Positions 6,682 to 13,137 of a stretch of DNA of 16,481 nt are shown here, piece after piece. The notes beneath the pieces are model-generated. The model saw only the letters and a list, made by a program, of their open reading frames with translations, did no database searches and had not been told where the DNA came from. Both the position numbers and the translations under genes were made by a program. The DNA is taken from positions 1 through 16,481 of the forward strand of contig JAUIEM010000218.1 of the NCBI GenBank assembly GCA_030428695.1, given 5' to 3'. How positions within the stretch are numbered: position 1 is the first letter of the stretch; every line of letters starts with the position of its first letter. Source of the DNA: a bacterium. GTDB taxonomy: Bacteria > Planctomycetota > J058 > JAJDCP01.

Positions 6682-8568
6682 TCAGGCGGGCGTGTAGGCG
6701 ACGTTGTCGTAGTCCATGCCCAGGCGGTTCTTCGGGTCGATCACGCCCTGGTAGTCGACCATCTCGCGGACCTTCGGCTTCTCGGTCGGGGCCGTCGCGC
6801 ACAGCGACGTCGGGAAGGTCCCGCCCGGCGCGGTCAGCGGCCGCGCGGGCGCGGAGATCTTGCCGTTCCAGGGCCACATCGTGTCGTCGAGGTTGTGGCC
6901 TTCGCGCTTGCTGCTGCCCTGCGTGTAGCACTGCGGGCTGCTCGCGTCGAAGCGCTTGTTCTGCTGCTGCCAGGCCGCCCACAGCCGGTCGACGTTGCAG
7001 TGCAGCATGAAGAAGATCGGGTCCTGGGCGGCGGCGGTGATGTCGGTCAGGGTGCCGGTGAAGCTCATGTGCGCGGCGCCGTGCGGGTTGCCTTCCATGC
7101 CCGCGAAGCCGGGGCGGGGGAAGCTGCTGCCGAGGGCCAGGGTGGCGGCCTGGCTGATCGGGCGCGGGGGCTTCTGGTCGATCGGGAAGTTGGGCGAGCG
7201 GTAGATCCCCGGCCGCCCGTCGATCTTCCAGTTGGACAGGGGATTGCCCGGGTTGAAGAAGGCGTCCCGGCCCGACTTCGGCGGCGCGCCCATGAAGTCG
7301 GCCGTGAAGACGTTCGGGGCCGGCTCATCGAAGCGCCAGTAGTGCAGGCTGGTCGCCGGCTCGAGCGCCTGCAACTCGCGCTCGAGGTCGAGCAGGAAGG
7401 CCCGGTGCCAGAGCAGGAACTGGTCGTCGTAGTGGGCCTCCATCTCCCCGTCCTGGGTGTGGATCTGGTGGAAGGGCTGGAAGCCGGACTTGTTCAGGGC
7501 TCCGTAGGCCTTGAGGAAGAGGTCGCGCTCCTCGGTCTCGAGCGTGTTCGCGTTCTTCCGCACCCGCACCATCAGGGGCACGCTCTCGATCACCTTCGTG
7601 CCGTGGACGACCTCGAGGATGGTGTCCTTGTCCTTGAAGCTCGGATGGCCGAACTTCCCGCCCATCCGGAACTTCACTGCCGACTTGTCCGCCGGCATCT
7701 CCAGCGTCAGCTCGTCCTGCGCGGGCGCTCCCTTCTTGTCCTCGTAGAACGACAGCTTGCCGACCTTTCCGGTCGCCGCCTTGCAGCGCAGGGTCAGCTT
7801 CTCGACCGCGTTGCCCCCGGTCTGCTGGACCGAGCAGGGCGACGGCGCCCAGCCGACGTAGCGGGCCTTGGCGTCGGCGCTGTCGTTGATCTGCACCTCG
7901 AACTTCAGGGGCGGGACCTCGACCTTGAAGACGACGGCCTGGGCGCTGTACGGGTTGGGCTGGGAGGGCGCCTCGGCCTTCTGCTCGACCTTCTGGTCGG
8001 CCTTGAGGGCGCCGAGGGCGTCGGCCTCGAGCTTCTTGTAGCCGAAGTGGAAGCTGTACGGGCTACCCTCCTGGAACCAGCCCCCCAGGCCGCTCGGGTC
8101 GTGCGGCTTGAAGGTGTTGCCGAGGGCGGCCTCGGGGTCGCCCGGGGTCGAGGTGTGCACCCAGTGGTCGGTGACCGGCGTGCCGCCCTTGGCATCGACG
8201 AAGCGGCCGCGGCAGACCAGCACCTTGCGCTCGGACTTGTCGTCGATCGCCCGGGCCTTGAACACGTGGTAGGTGCCGCCGTCGGCGGTCGTGACCGCGA
8301 GCTCGACCTCGTTGCCGAACGGCACCTTCTTGAACTTCAACCGCACCTGGTTGCCGTCACGCTCGCCCGCGGAGAAGGCCTGCGTCTTCTCGTAGGCCCC
8401 GTCGGCGGTGCGCAGGGTCGCGCTGGTCTCGAGCTCGGCGACCTCGCCGTAGTCGAAGCTGAAGGTGAACGTCGCGTGCTTGCGCTTGATCGTGACGTTC
8501 TCGAACTTGCCCGAGCGCAGGGTGCGCGGGCGGGGCTCGGCGGGCTTGTCGGGCTGGGGATCGCTCAC
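6682..8568 (-). CDS. Tyrosinase/polyphenol oxidase-type binuclear copper protein with long N-terminal extension
   Basis: A 628-aa protein with a C-terminal type-3 copper domain (about 340-628). The CuA ligands are H379 and H388 in AHYDDQFLLWHRAFLLDLERE plus H367 or H370 in FHQIH. The CuB ligands are H496 and H500 (HGAAH) and H523 (DPIFFMLHCNVDRLW). The tyrosinase end-mark is LGMDYDNVAY. Such enzymes oxidise phenols or catechols to quinones with O2. Residues 1-335 form a separate, beta-rich, Lys/Glu-rich region of unknown family (KHATFTFSFDYGEVAEL, FKVEVPPLKFEVQIND, DKSAVKFRMGG). No Sec or Tat signal is visible, so it appears cytoplasmic. The start is GTG with only a weak GAGAG upstream. Gene order SCO-like, tyrosinase, HEAT-like suggests that copper delivery and assembly are encoded together. 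Whether it acts on mono- or diphenols cannot be read from sequence. Confidence 0.9.
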   Translation of the reverse strand: MSDPQPDKPAEPRPRTLRSGKFENVTIKRKHATFTFSFDYGEVAELETSATLRTADGAYEKTQAFSAGERDGNQVRLKFKKVPFGNEVELAVTTADGGTYHVFKARAIDDKSERKVLVCRGRFVDAKGGTPVTDHWVHTSTPGDPEAALGNTFKPHDPSGLGGWFQEGSPYSFHFGYKKLEADALGALKADQKVEQKAEAPSQPNPYSAQAVVFKVEVPPLKFEVQINDSADAKARYVGWAPSPCSVQQTGGNAVEKLTLRCKAATGKVGKLSFYEDKKGAPAQDELTLEMPADKSAVKFRMGGKFGHPSFKDKDTILEVVHGTKVIESVPLMVRVRKNANTLETEERDLFLKAYGALNKSGFQPFHQIHTQDGEMEAHYDDQFLLWHRAFLLDLERELQALEPATSLHYWRFDEPAPNVFTADFMGAPPKSGRDAFFNPGNPLSNWKIDGRPGIYRSPNFPIDQKPPRPISQAATLALGSSFPRPGFAGMEGNPHGAAHMSFTGTLTDITAAAQDPIFFMLHCNVDRLWAAWQQQNKRFDASSPQCYTQGSSKREGHNLDDTMWPWNGKISAPARPLTAPGGTFPTSLCATAPTEKPKVREMVDYQGVIDPKNRLGMDYDNVAYTPA

Positions 8569-8655
8569 GTGCAGCTCTCGATGGGGGGTCTATCCCAAGT
8601 GTAGTCTCCGCGTTCCCGTTCCACCACCTTTCGGGGAGGAGTGTGGCGCGCTCGC

Positions 8656-9780
8656 TCAGAGTAGCGCCCGGAGCTGCGCGAGCGCGTCCTCTTCCTCCCA
8701 TACCAGGCGCGTCAGCGAGGCGGCGATGCGCCCGTCGCGGTCGAGCACGAAGGCCTCGATGCGATGGCGGTTGACGACCGAGCCGACGAAGTTGACCTCG
8801 AGGCCGAAGTAGCGGATCAGGGACGGCAGGGAGGAGGTCCGCAGCAGGCAGTGATCCTCCTCCAGCGCGAGCCCGTAGACCGCGCCGTACTCCTTGAGCC
8901 GCGGGGCGAGATCGTAGCCCGGGTCGTAGCTGATCGCGGCGCTGCGCGTCCGGTTCCACAGCCCCTCCGCCCGCAGCCGCTGCTGCAGGCGGGCGAGCTT
9001 GGCGACGGTCTGGGGGCACTTGTTCGGGTTGTCGCAGCGGGTGAAGAAGAAGACGACGAAGCTCGGCCGGCCGCGGAAGACGTCCCCGAAGCGCCGGACG
9101 CGGCCGTCCTGGTCCTCGAGCTCGAGGGCCTCGAGCGCGGAGACGGACTCGCCGGGAGGCGGGGCCGCGGGGCCGCAGCAGCAGCTGCCTGCCGGGACCG
9201 CGGGCGCCTCCTCGGGGAGGGTCGCCAGAAGCTCCCGCAGGCAGGCGTGGAAGCCCTCCGCGAGCGGCTCATCGAGGAATCTGCGCAGGGCCTCGCGGGA
9301 GGGGGCCGCGTGGGCCCCGAGCCAGCGCAGGCTGGCGCCGATCTCGAGCAGCGCGGTGGTGCCGCGGCCGGGCTCCCGGACCACGTCATCGAAGCGCGCG
9401 AAGGATACCCGGTCATCGTGGCGGCGGATGTTCTCGACGGCCTGCACCAGGAAGCGGACGAAGCCCGGGCGCGGCGCCGCGCTGCGCAGGGCGCGCGCCG
9501 CGGCGGCGACCAGGTAGGCCTCGGTGCCGCTCTCGAGCTCTTCGAGGATGAAGGGAAGCGCCTGCTCGGAGACCTGGCCGCCGGCCAGCCCGTGCAGGAT
9601 CCAGCCGCGCAGGGCGGTCACGTGCGCGAGGCTCATCTCCCGGTAGAGCGCGTGGGATTCGCGCAGCAGCGGGAGCAGGGCGTCTCCGGGCAGCGCCCCT
9701 GCGCGCACCCGCTCGACCAGCGCGAGGGCGGCGCGCTCGTCGCGGACGGTGGCGGCTGGAGGAGAAGGGTCGCCGGGCAT
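8656..9780 (-). CDS. SCO1/SenC-like thioredoxin-fold protein with N-terminal helical domain
   Basis: A 374-aa protein starting at an ATG preceded by GGAG seven bases away. Residues about 10-190 are helical with HEAT-like pairs (QALPFILEELESGTEAYLV, PRPGFVRFLVQAVENIRR). A Cys triplet (SCCCGPA, C200-C202) and a proline-rich linker follow. Residues about 215-374 are an SCO/AhpC-TSA-type thioredoxin fold: FVVFFFTRCDNPNKCPQT with C249 and C255 (CX5C, a variant of the SCO CX3C), and the metal-binding His expected in SCO proteins at H339 (NRHRIEAFVLDRDGRI). SCO proteins bind copper and metallate cytochrome oxidase. Here the neighbour is a type-3 copper enzyme 87 bp downstream. Unusually, there is no signal peptide or membrane anchor from this start. 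It could instead be a redox protein. The family call is firmer than the copper role. Confidence 0.83.
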   Translation of the reverse strand: MPGDPSPPAATVRDERAALALVERVRAGALPGDALLPLLRESHALYREMSLAHVTALRGWILHGLAGGQVSEQALPFILEELESGTEAYLVAAAARALRSAAPRPGFVRFLVQAVENIRRHDDRVSFARFDDVVREPGRGTTALLEIGASLRWLGAHAAPSREALRRFLDEPLAEGFHACLRELLATLPEEAPAVPAGSCCCGPAAPPPGESVSALEALELEDQDGRVRRFGDVFRGRPSFVVFFFTRCDNPNKCPQTVAKLARLQQRLRAEGLWNRTRSAAISYDPGYDLAPRLKEYGAVYGLALEEDHCLLRTSSLPSLIRYFGLEVNFVGSVVNRHRIEAFVLDRDGRIAASLTRLVWEEEDALAQLRALL

Positions 9781-10150
9781 CGGGAATCTCCGCCGGGTGT
9801 TGCTCCATGGTAACAGCTGGACGCGCTTCGAACAGGCGCACCGATGCGGTGGGCGGCCGGTCTCCGCGAAGACGGGGAGAGCGCCAAGACGCCAAGGGGC
9901 CAAGACGCCAAGGAGAAGGGAAGAGAAGAGGAACGGAAGGCGCCTTGGCCCCCTTGGCGTCTTGGCGGTTGCTTTCGTTTTGACTCCCTCACGCCGCGTC
10001 GGAAGTCCCATCTTCGGCGAAGCCCTCGAACCAGCGCTGCAGCTCCCGCGCGCTGCGTTCAGCGCACAAAGGGGCCCAGCTCGCTGTGGCGCCGCACACA
10101 GCGCTTGCGAAGCCGGGAGCGGCGCAGGTAGCATGCCGGGAGGAGGAGTG
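9781..10150. other. 370-bp divergent spacer between the SCO-like and exonuclease genes
   Basis: I see no gene here. It must hold the promoter of the SCO-tyrosinase-HEAT cassette (minus) and of the exonuclease (plus). The centre is a large inverted repeat (9882-9967), listed separately. On the plus strand TTGCGA (10105-10110) and TAGCAT (10129-10134) with an 18-bp spacer form a weak sigma-70-like pair, though transcription would start almost at the ribosome site. On the minus strand TACCAT near 9810 is a possible -10 without a convincing -35. The segment 9989-10100 read on the minus strand ends in a protein-like string (ARELQRWFEGF) but has no start or domain. Confidence 0.6.
9882..9967. repeat. 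MITE-like inverted repeat with CCAAGACGCCAAGG arms
   Basis: The left arm 9882-9904 pairs with the right arm 9944-9967 across 23 positions, with one extra base in the right arm, around a 39-nt purine-rich loop. The left half also holds a direct repeat: CCAAGACGCCAAGG at 9884-9897 and again at 9900-9913. I recall that intergenic elements of this CTTGGCGTCTTGGCGG type are spread through many unrelated bacterial genomes. The structure fits a small non-autonomous mobile element or a large structured intergenic repeat. It encodes nothing. It sits between two divergent promoters and could affect either as a cruciform or RNA hairpin. Confidence 0.75.
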
Positions 10151-10717
10151 ATGATGCCCGAAGTCTACGTCAGCACCGACATCGAGGCCGATGGCCCGAT
10201 GCCGGGGCGCCACTCGATGCTGAGCTTCGGCTCGGTCGCCGTCGCCGAGGACGGGACGGAGGTCGGCGCCTTCGAGGTCAACCTCGAGGTCCTCCCCGGG
10301 GCGGAGAGCGATCCGGACACGATGGCCTGGTGGAAGACCCAGCCGGAGGCCTGGGCGGCCCATCGCCGCGCGCTCGTGCCGGCCGCCGAGGCGATGCCGC
10401 GCTACGCCGCCTGGCTCGAGGGCCTGCCCGGCACGCCGGTGTTCGTCGCCTACCCGGTCGGCTACGACTTTCCCTACGTGCAGTACTACCTGCATCACTT
10501 CGCCGGGCGCAGCCCCTTCAACTTCCGCTGCCTCGACTTGAAGACCCTCGGCTTCGCGCTGCTGCCAGGGACCCTGCGCGGGACGAGCAAGAAGACGATG
10601 CCGAAGGACTGGTTCGACCCGGAGCTGCCGCACACCCACGTCGCCATCGACGACGCCCGCGAGCACGCGGCGCTGCTGCGCTCGATGCTGGCCGTGCGGG
10701 CCCAGCGGCTCGGATAG
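10151..10717 (+). CDS. DEDDh-type 3'-5' exonuclease domain protein
   Basis: A 188-aa single-domain RNase T/DnaQ-fold protein. The four acidic residues and catalytic His are present: D10 and E12 in STDIEADGP, D106 in VGYDFPYV, and H163 with D168 in HTHVAIDDA (HxAxxD). Such enzymes trim DNA or RNA 3' ends with two metal ions; the substrate cannot be told from sequence. It lacks polymerase or helicase modules. The sequence GGGAGGAGG (10138-10146) lies just ahead of two adjacent ATGs at 10151 and 10154. The first is seven bases from GGGAGG, the second seven from AGGAGG, so either could be used. It is monocistronic and ends three bases from the stop of the convergent ArsR gene. Confidence 0.87.
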   Translation: MMPEVYVSTDIEADGPMPGRHSMLSFGSVAVAEDGTEVGAFEVNLEVLPGAESDPDTMAWWKTQPEAWAAHRRALVPAAEAMPRYAAWLEGLPGTPVFVAYPVGYDFPYVQYYLHHFAGRSPFNFRCLDLKTLGFALLPGTLRGTSKKTMPKDWFDPELPHTHVAIDDAREHAALLRSMLAVRAQRLG

Positions 10718-10720
10718 GGC

Positions 10721-11026
10721 CTACGAGGCCGTCTCCCCGAAGTTGTCGAGCCAGCCGCCGACGACCCGGCGCAGGAGCGCGCGGTCGAGGCGGTAGATGC
10801 GCTCCCTGCCGCGGCGCACGACCTCGACCAGCCCCGCGTCGCGCAGCACGTTGAGGTGGCGGGTGGTGGTCGGCCAGGAGCAGGAGAAGCGCTCCGCGAT
10901 CGCGCCGGCGCTCAGCTCGCCGCCGCGGAAGTGCAGGACGAGCAGGATGTGGCGCCGCGAGGCGTGGGCGAGGGCCTTGAACACGCGCTCGAGCTCGGCG
11001 AGCCGCTCCTTGGGGTCGGGGCTCAA
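10721..11026 (-). CDS. ArsR-family winged-helix transcriptional regulator (TTG start)
   Basis: A 101-aa winged-helix repressor type protein. Residues about 11-35 (ELERVFKALAHASRRHILLVL) are the opening helices of ArsR/SmtB proteins. The recognition region is about 39-67 (SAGAIAERFSCSWPTTTRHLNVLRDAGLV), and the wing is VEVVRRGRERIYRL. The metal-sensing ELCVCDL motif is absent, so it is probably a non-metal sensor or senses something unusual; C49 is the only Cys. There is no ATG in frame. The best start is TTG at 11026, whose TTGA overlaps the TGA of the upstream ABM-like gene, implying translational coupling. It likely represses its own operon through the two palindromes at 11368-11414. Confidence 0.85.
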   Translation of the reverse strand: MSPDPKERLAELERVFKALAHASRRHILLVLHFRGGELSAGAIAERFSCSWPTTTRHLNVLRDAGLVEVVRRGRERIYRLDRALLRRVVGGWLDNFGETAS

Positions 11027-11337
11027 GCCTGGCGTTCGACGTGGGGGAACTGCATCGCTGGGCGTCCGTCCCGCTGCTCCACCAGGGCGCCCATCGGCTC
11101 CCAGAGCGCCATCACCTCCGGGGTCTGATGGGCGATGGAGGGCGACTCGTCGTCCTTCCAGGCGAAGATCTCGAACACGATCGGCCCCTCCTTCTCCTCG
11201 CCGCGGTAGATCACGGCGGGCTCGTCCGTCGCCAGGCCGAGCGCGACCAGGGTCGGGTGGTGCCGGGCGAGCAGGGCCTGGAAGTCGGCCTCGCGGGCCT
11301 TCTGGACGCGGTAGATCGCGATGACGGTGACGGGCAT
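11023..11337 (-). CDS. ABM-like dimeric alpha/beta-barrel protein
   Basis: A 104-aa cytosolic protein with ferredoxin-like order: strand VTVIAIYRV, helix READFQALLARHHPTLVALG, strand PAVIYRGE, strand PIVFEIFAWKD, then helix TPEVMALWEPMGALVEQ. This fits antibiotic-biosynthesis-monooxygenase/stress-responsive barrel proteins. Members often act as small oxygenases or heme-binding or detoxifying proteins, but many are unstudied; no substrate can be named. A strong GAGGAGG ribosome site precedes the ATG. It shares four bases with the downstream ArsR gene, so it is probably the gene that regulator controls. Confidence 0.78.
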   Translation of the reverse strand: MPVTVIAIYRVQKAREADFQALLARHHPTLVALGLATDEPAVIYRGEEKEGPIVFEIFAWKDDESPSIAHQTPEVMALWEPMGALVEQRDGRPAMQFPHVERQA

Positions 11338-11364
11338 CGGGTTTCCTCCTCGAGAGTGTGTCCA

Positions 11365-11392
11365 CTCTTAGCGAACAGGCTAAGCATTGCAA
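11365..11392 (-). promoter_or_regulatory. Sigma-70-like promoter of the ABM-ArsR operon
   Basis: Read on the minus strand, TTGCAA (11387-11392) and TAAGAG (11365-11370) are separated by 16 bp and would start transcription about 20 bases before the ABM-like ATG. The first palindrome (11368-11383) fills the spacer and overlaps the -10, where a bound repressor would block polymerase. Confidence 0.45.
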
Positions 11393-11414
11393 GGAAGGTT
11401 AGCGAAAAGGCTAA
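11368..11414. promoter_or_regulatory. Twin palindromic operators TTAGC-N6-GCTAA, probable ArsR binding sites
   Basis: Two copies of the same 16-bp palindrome occur upstream of the ABM-ArsR operon: TTAGCGAACAGGCTAA at 11368-11383 and TTAGCGAAAAGGCTAA at 11399-11414. They differ at one central base and start 31 bp apart, close to three helical turns, so both would face the same side of the DNA. The first extends by one more symmetric base pair. One covers the -10/spacer and the other lies just upstream of the -35. Size and symmetry suit a dimeric winged-helix repressor; the adjacent ArsR gene is the obvious candidate. Confidence 0.7.
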
Positions 11415-11421
11415 TTTTTCC

Positions 11422-11454
11422 CGAAAGAAAACGGCCGCCCTGGGGGGCGGCCGT
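11422..11454 (-). terminator. Rho-independent terminator after the pseudopilin gene
   Basis: On the minus strand a perfect 9-bp GC-rich stem (ACGGCCGCC pairing with GGCGGCCGT, 11431-11454, 6-nt loop) is followed by TTTTCTTTC. It lies about 105 bases after the pseudopilin stop and just upstream of the ABM-ArsR promoter, so it insulates the two units. On the plus strand no T-run follows. Confidence 0.75.
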
Positions 11455-11559
11455 GACTCCACCGGGATCGGGATCGAGCGCGGAATCGGGCTCGAATACG
11501 ACCCCAGCGAGCCCGCCCACGGACCCCTGCGCTGCCGAGCCCGGGGGTCCGGGTCCGCG

Positions 11560-12318
11560 TCAGTTGGAGTACCACTCCCGCAGGTGGGTGGCGACGCCCT
11601 GCACACCGTCGGGGTGCGGGGCGCCGACGCCGATGTAGCGGGCTTCGGCATCGACGGTGCCGGCGTCGGCCAGCTCGATCACGATCATCACGCGGGCGTA
11701 GGAGTTGTCCGCCCGCTCGGAGTGGGCGTCGACGTAGTGCAGGGGCGCCTCGGTGAAGAAGGCGTCCTCACCGGCGCCGACCAGCGAGCAGCGTTCGCCG
11801 AGGCCGACGACGACGTACTCGGCGTCGGTCTGCGCGGTGTAGTTCCAGACCTCCTCGAGGATGCGGTCGACCTCGGTGGCGGCGAGCACGCACACGTTCA
11901 GGCCGTCGGCCAGGGCGACGGGGGTGTTGTTGTGGCCTTCGAAGGTCGCGTTGTCGACGCCGTCGGTGGCCGGGACCAGCTCGGTGATGCCGAGGTCGGC
12001 GAGGGCGGCGACGTCATTGCCGGCCAGGGTGTGCTCGGCGTAGGCGCCGCTCGCGTTGACGAAGCCCACGACGCTGCCCGTCAGGTCGGTGTCGACCAGG
12101 CTGTCGAAGGTGTCACCGATCTGACCGCTGTTGAGCAGGATGTTCTGGCGCAGGGTCGAGTCGACCGCGGGCAGGCTGGTCGCGACCGTCGCGACGTGGG
12201 TGCGGTTGAGCATGTTGGGCAGGGTGGCGACCGCGAGGCCGCCGAGGGCGACCAGCACGGTCAGGACGACGACGAGCTCGATCAGGGTGAGGCCGCGTCG
12301 GAGGTTCTTCTGGATCAT
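11560..12318 (-). CDS. Type IV pilin/type II secretion pseudopilin-like protein
   Basis: A 252-aa protein with a class III signal: short basic leader MIQKNLRRG, prepilin peptidase cleavage after G9, then LTLIELVVVLTVLVALGGLAV. Glu at position +5 of the mature protein (E14) is conserved; the first mature residue is Leu, not the usual Phe. The hydrophobic helix (10-32) would anchor it in the inner membrane and pack it into a filament. The remaining 220 residues are an acidic globular head with two cysteines (C143, C177) that could form a disulfide. It does not show the DUF1559 (SBP_bac_10) pattern common in planctomycetes. No other pilus gene is in view, so it is an orphan pilin here. An AGAGG-type ribosome site precedes the ATG. 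The filament it joins is unknown. Confidence 0.85.
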   Translation of the reverse strand: MIQKNLRRGLTLIELVVVLTVLVALGGLAVATLPNMLNRTHVATVATSLPAVDSTLRQNILLNSGQIGDTFDSLVDTDLTGSVVGFVNASGAYAEHTLAGNDVAALADLGITELVPATDGVDNATFEGHNNTPVALADGLNVCVLAATEVDRILEEVWNYTAQTDAEYVVVGLGERCSLVGAGEDAFFTEAPLHYVDAHSERADNSYARVMIVIELADAGTVDAEARYIGVGAPHPDGVQGVATHLREWYSN

Positions 12319-12457
12319 GGTTTCGTTTCCTCTGTGATGTCGGATGAGTCGGAGTGTCTGTGCACGCGCACACCGGCCCCGGTCACGACCGGAGCGGACA
12401 GGGCGGACGGACGGAGCGCGCCGACGCGCCGAGCGGCGGACGTTCCGTGCGTCGGGC

Positions 12458-13051
12458 TCAGACCGAGGACAGAGGAGGGGCGCGGGCCCGGCGGCTGCGC
12501 GCAGCCGGGGAGCGGGGGGCGGTGCTGGCGACGGCAGGCGCCGCGAAGCGGGGGGCACAGGCGGGCGTCGTGACCGCCGCCGGCGGCAGCGGTGCGCCGC
12601 TCTGCGCGCTCAGCCAGGCCGCGGTCGGCTCGTGCTCGTGCTCGTCGCGGTCGGCCGGCAGGTCGCGGGGCGCCTCGTGCGCGTGGAGGGTGCCGTCGCG
12701 GTGCAGGTGGGGGGCGAGCCAGCGCCGCGGCGGCTGCGTGGCGCCTGCGCTCCAGGCCGTCGTCGCCGGAGCGGCGGAGCGCGCCGGCGGCTGTGCGACC
12801 GGAGCGGCTTCCTCGACCTCTGCCCAGTCGGCCGCCGCCCAGTCTTCCTGGACGTGGTGGAGGTGCGCGTGGTGCGCGTGACCGTGGGCGATGCTGTCGG
12901 GGAAGGCGCGGGCGAAGCGCCCGACGCGTGACCCGATCGCTTCCTCCGCGACCGGGGACCACAGCGACCAGACGCCGAACAGCGCGACGAGCACCCAGCC
13001 CAGGAGGGCGGTACCGCGCAGAGCGAGCTCGTGGCGCCGGGACTGTTCCAT
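12458..13051 (-). CDS. Histidine-rich single-pass membrane protein, putative metal binding
   Basis: A 197-aa protein with one hydrophobic segment near the N-terminus (about 15-31, ALLGWVLVALFGVWSLW). Two His clusters follow: AHGHAHHAHLHH (55-66) and a second zone with H115, H117, H123, H125, H138 and H140. The last 45 residues are Ala/Pro/Arg-rich and probably disordered. Such HxH-rich tails usually bind zinc, nickel, cobalt or copper; no known family is recognised. No start is well supported: a GGGAGG lies 14 bases before this ATG, and an in-frame ATG at 13075 would add eight residues without a ribosome site. It lies between the TIKI-like gene (86 bp upstream) and the pseudopilin (139 bp downstream). 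Low-complexity composition lowers confidence, but the placed membrane helix and clustered His support a real gene. Confidence 0.55.
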   Translation of the reverse strand: MEQSRRHELALRGTALLGWVLVALFGVWSLWSPVAEEAIGSRVGRFARAFPDSIAHGHAHHAHLHHVQEDWAAADWAEVEEAAPVAQPPARSAAPATTAWSAGATQPPRRWLAPHLHRDGTLHAHEAPRDLPADRDEHEHEPTAAWLSAQSGAPLPPAAVTTPACAPRFAAPAVASTAPRSPAARSRRARAPPLSSV

Positions 13052-13110
13052 GGCCCGCAGTCTAGCCTCCCTCATCGACGGGGACAAGCACTGCCGGGGA
13101 TACGGAGCCG

Positions 13111-13130
13111 CGCCGTCGGACGCCGTCGGA
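13111..13130. repeat. Perfect 10-bp tandem duplication
   Basis: CGCCGTCGGA occurs twice in direct succession just after the end of the TIKI-like gene. It is short and non-coding, and may be slippage or a local operator-like site. Confidence 0.6.
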
Positions 13131-13137
13131 GGATCAC

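Noticed and set aside
6526..8604. 692-aa plus-strand open frame
   Set aside because: Antisense shadow of the tyrosinase gene; low-complexity Val/Gly/Leu/Arg-rich translation with no domain, while the other strand has full copper motifs.
9989..10100. Protein-like C-terminal fragment on the minus strand (ends ARELQRWFEGFAED...)
   Set aside because: No start codon outside the exonuclease gene, no domain, and too short to call a pseudogene.
11521..11550. GGACCCC/GGGGTCC inverted repeat downstream of the pilin gene
   Set aside because: Seven-bp stem with a 16-nt loop and no T-run; the hairpin at 11431-11454 is a far better terminator.
11041..12573. 510-aa plus-strand open frame
   Set aside because: Runs antisense through the ABM-like gene, the terminator and the pilin gene; high GC leaves few stop codons.
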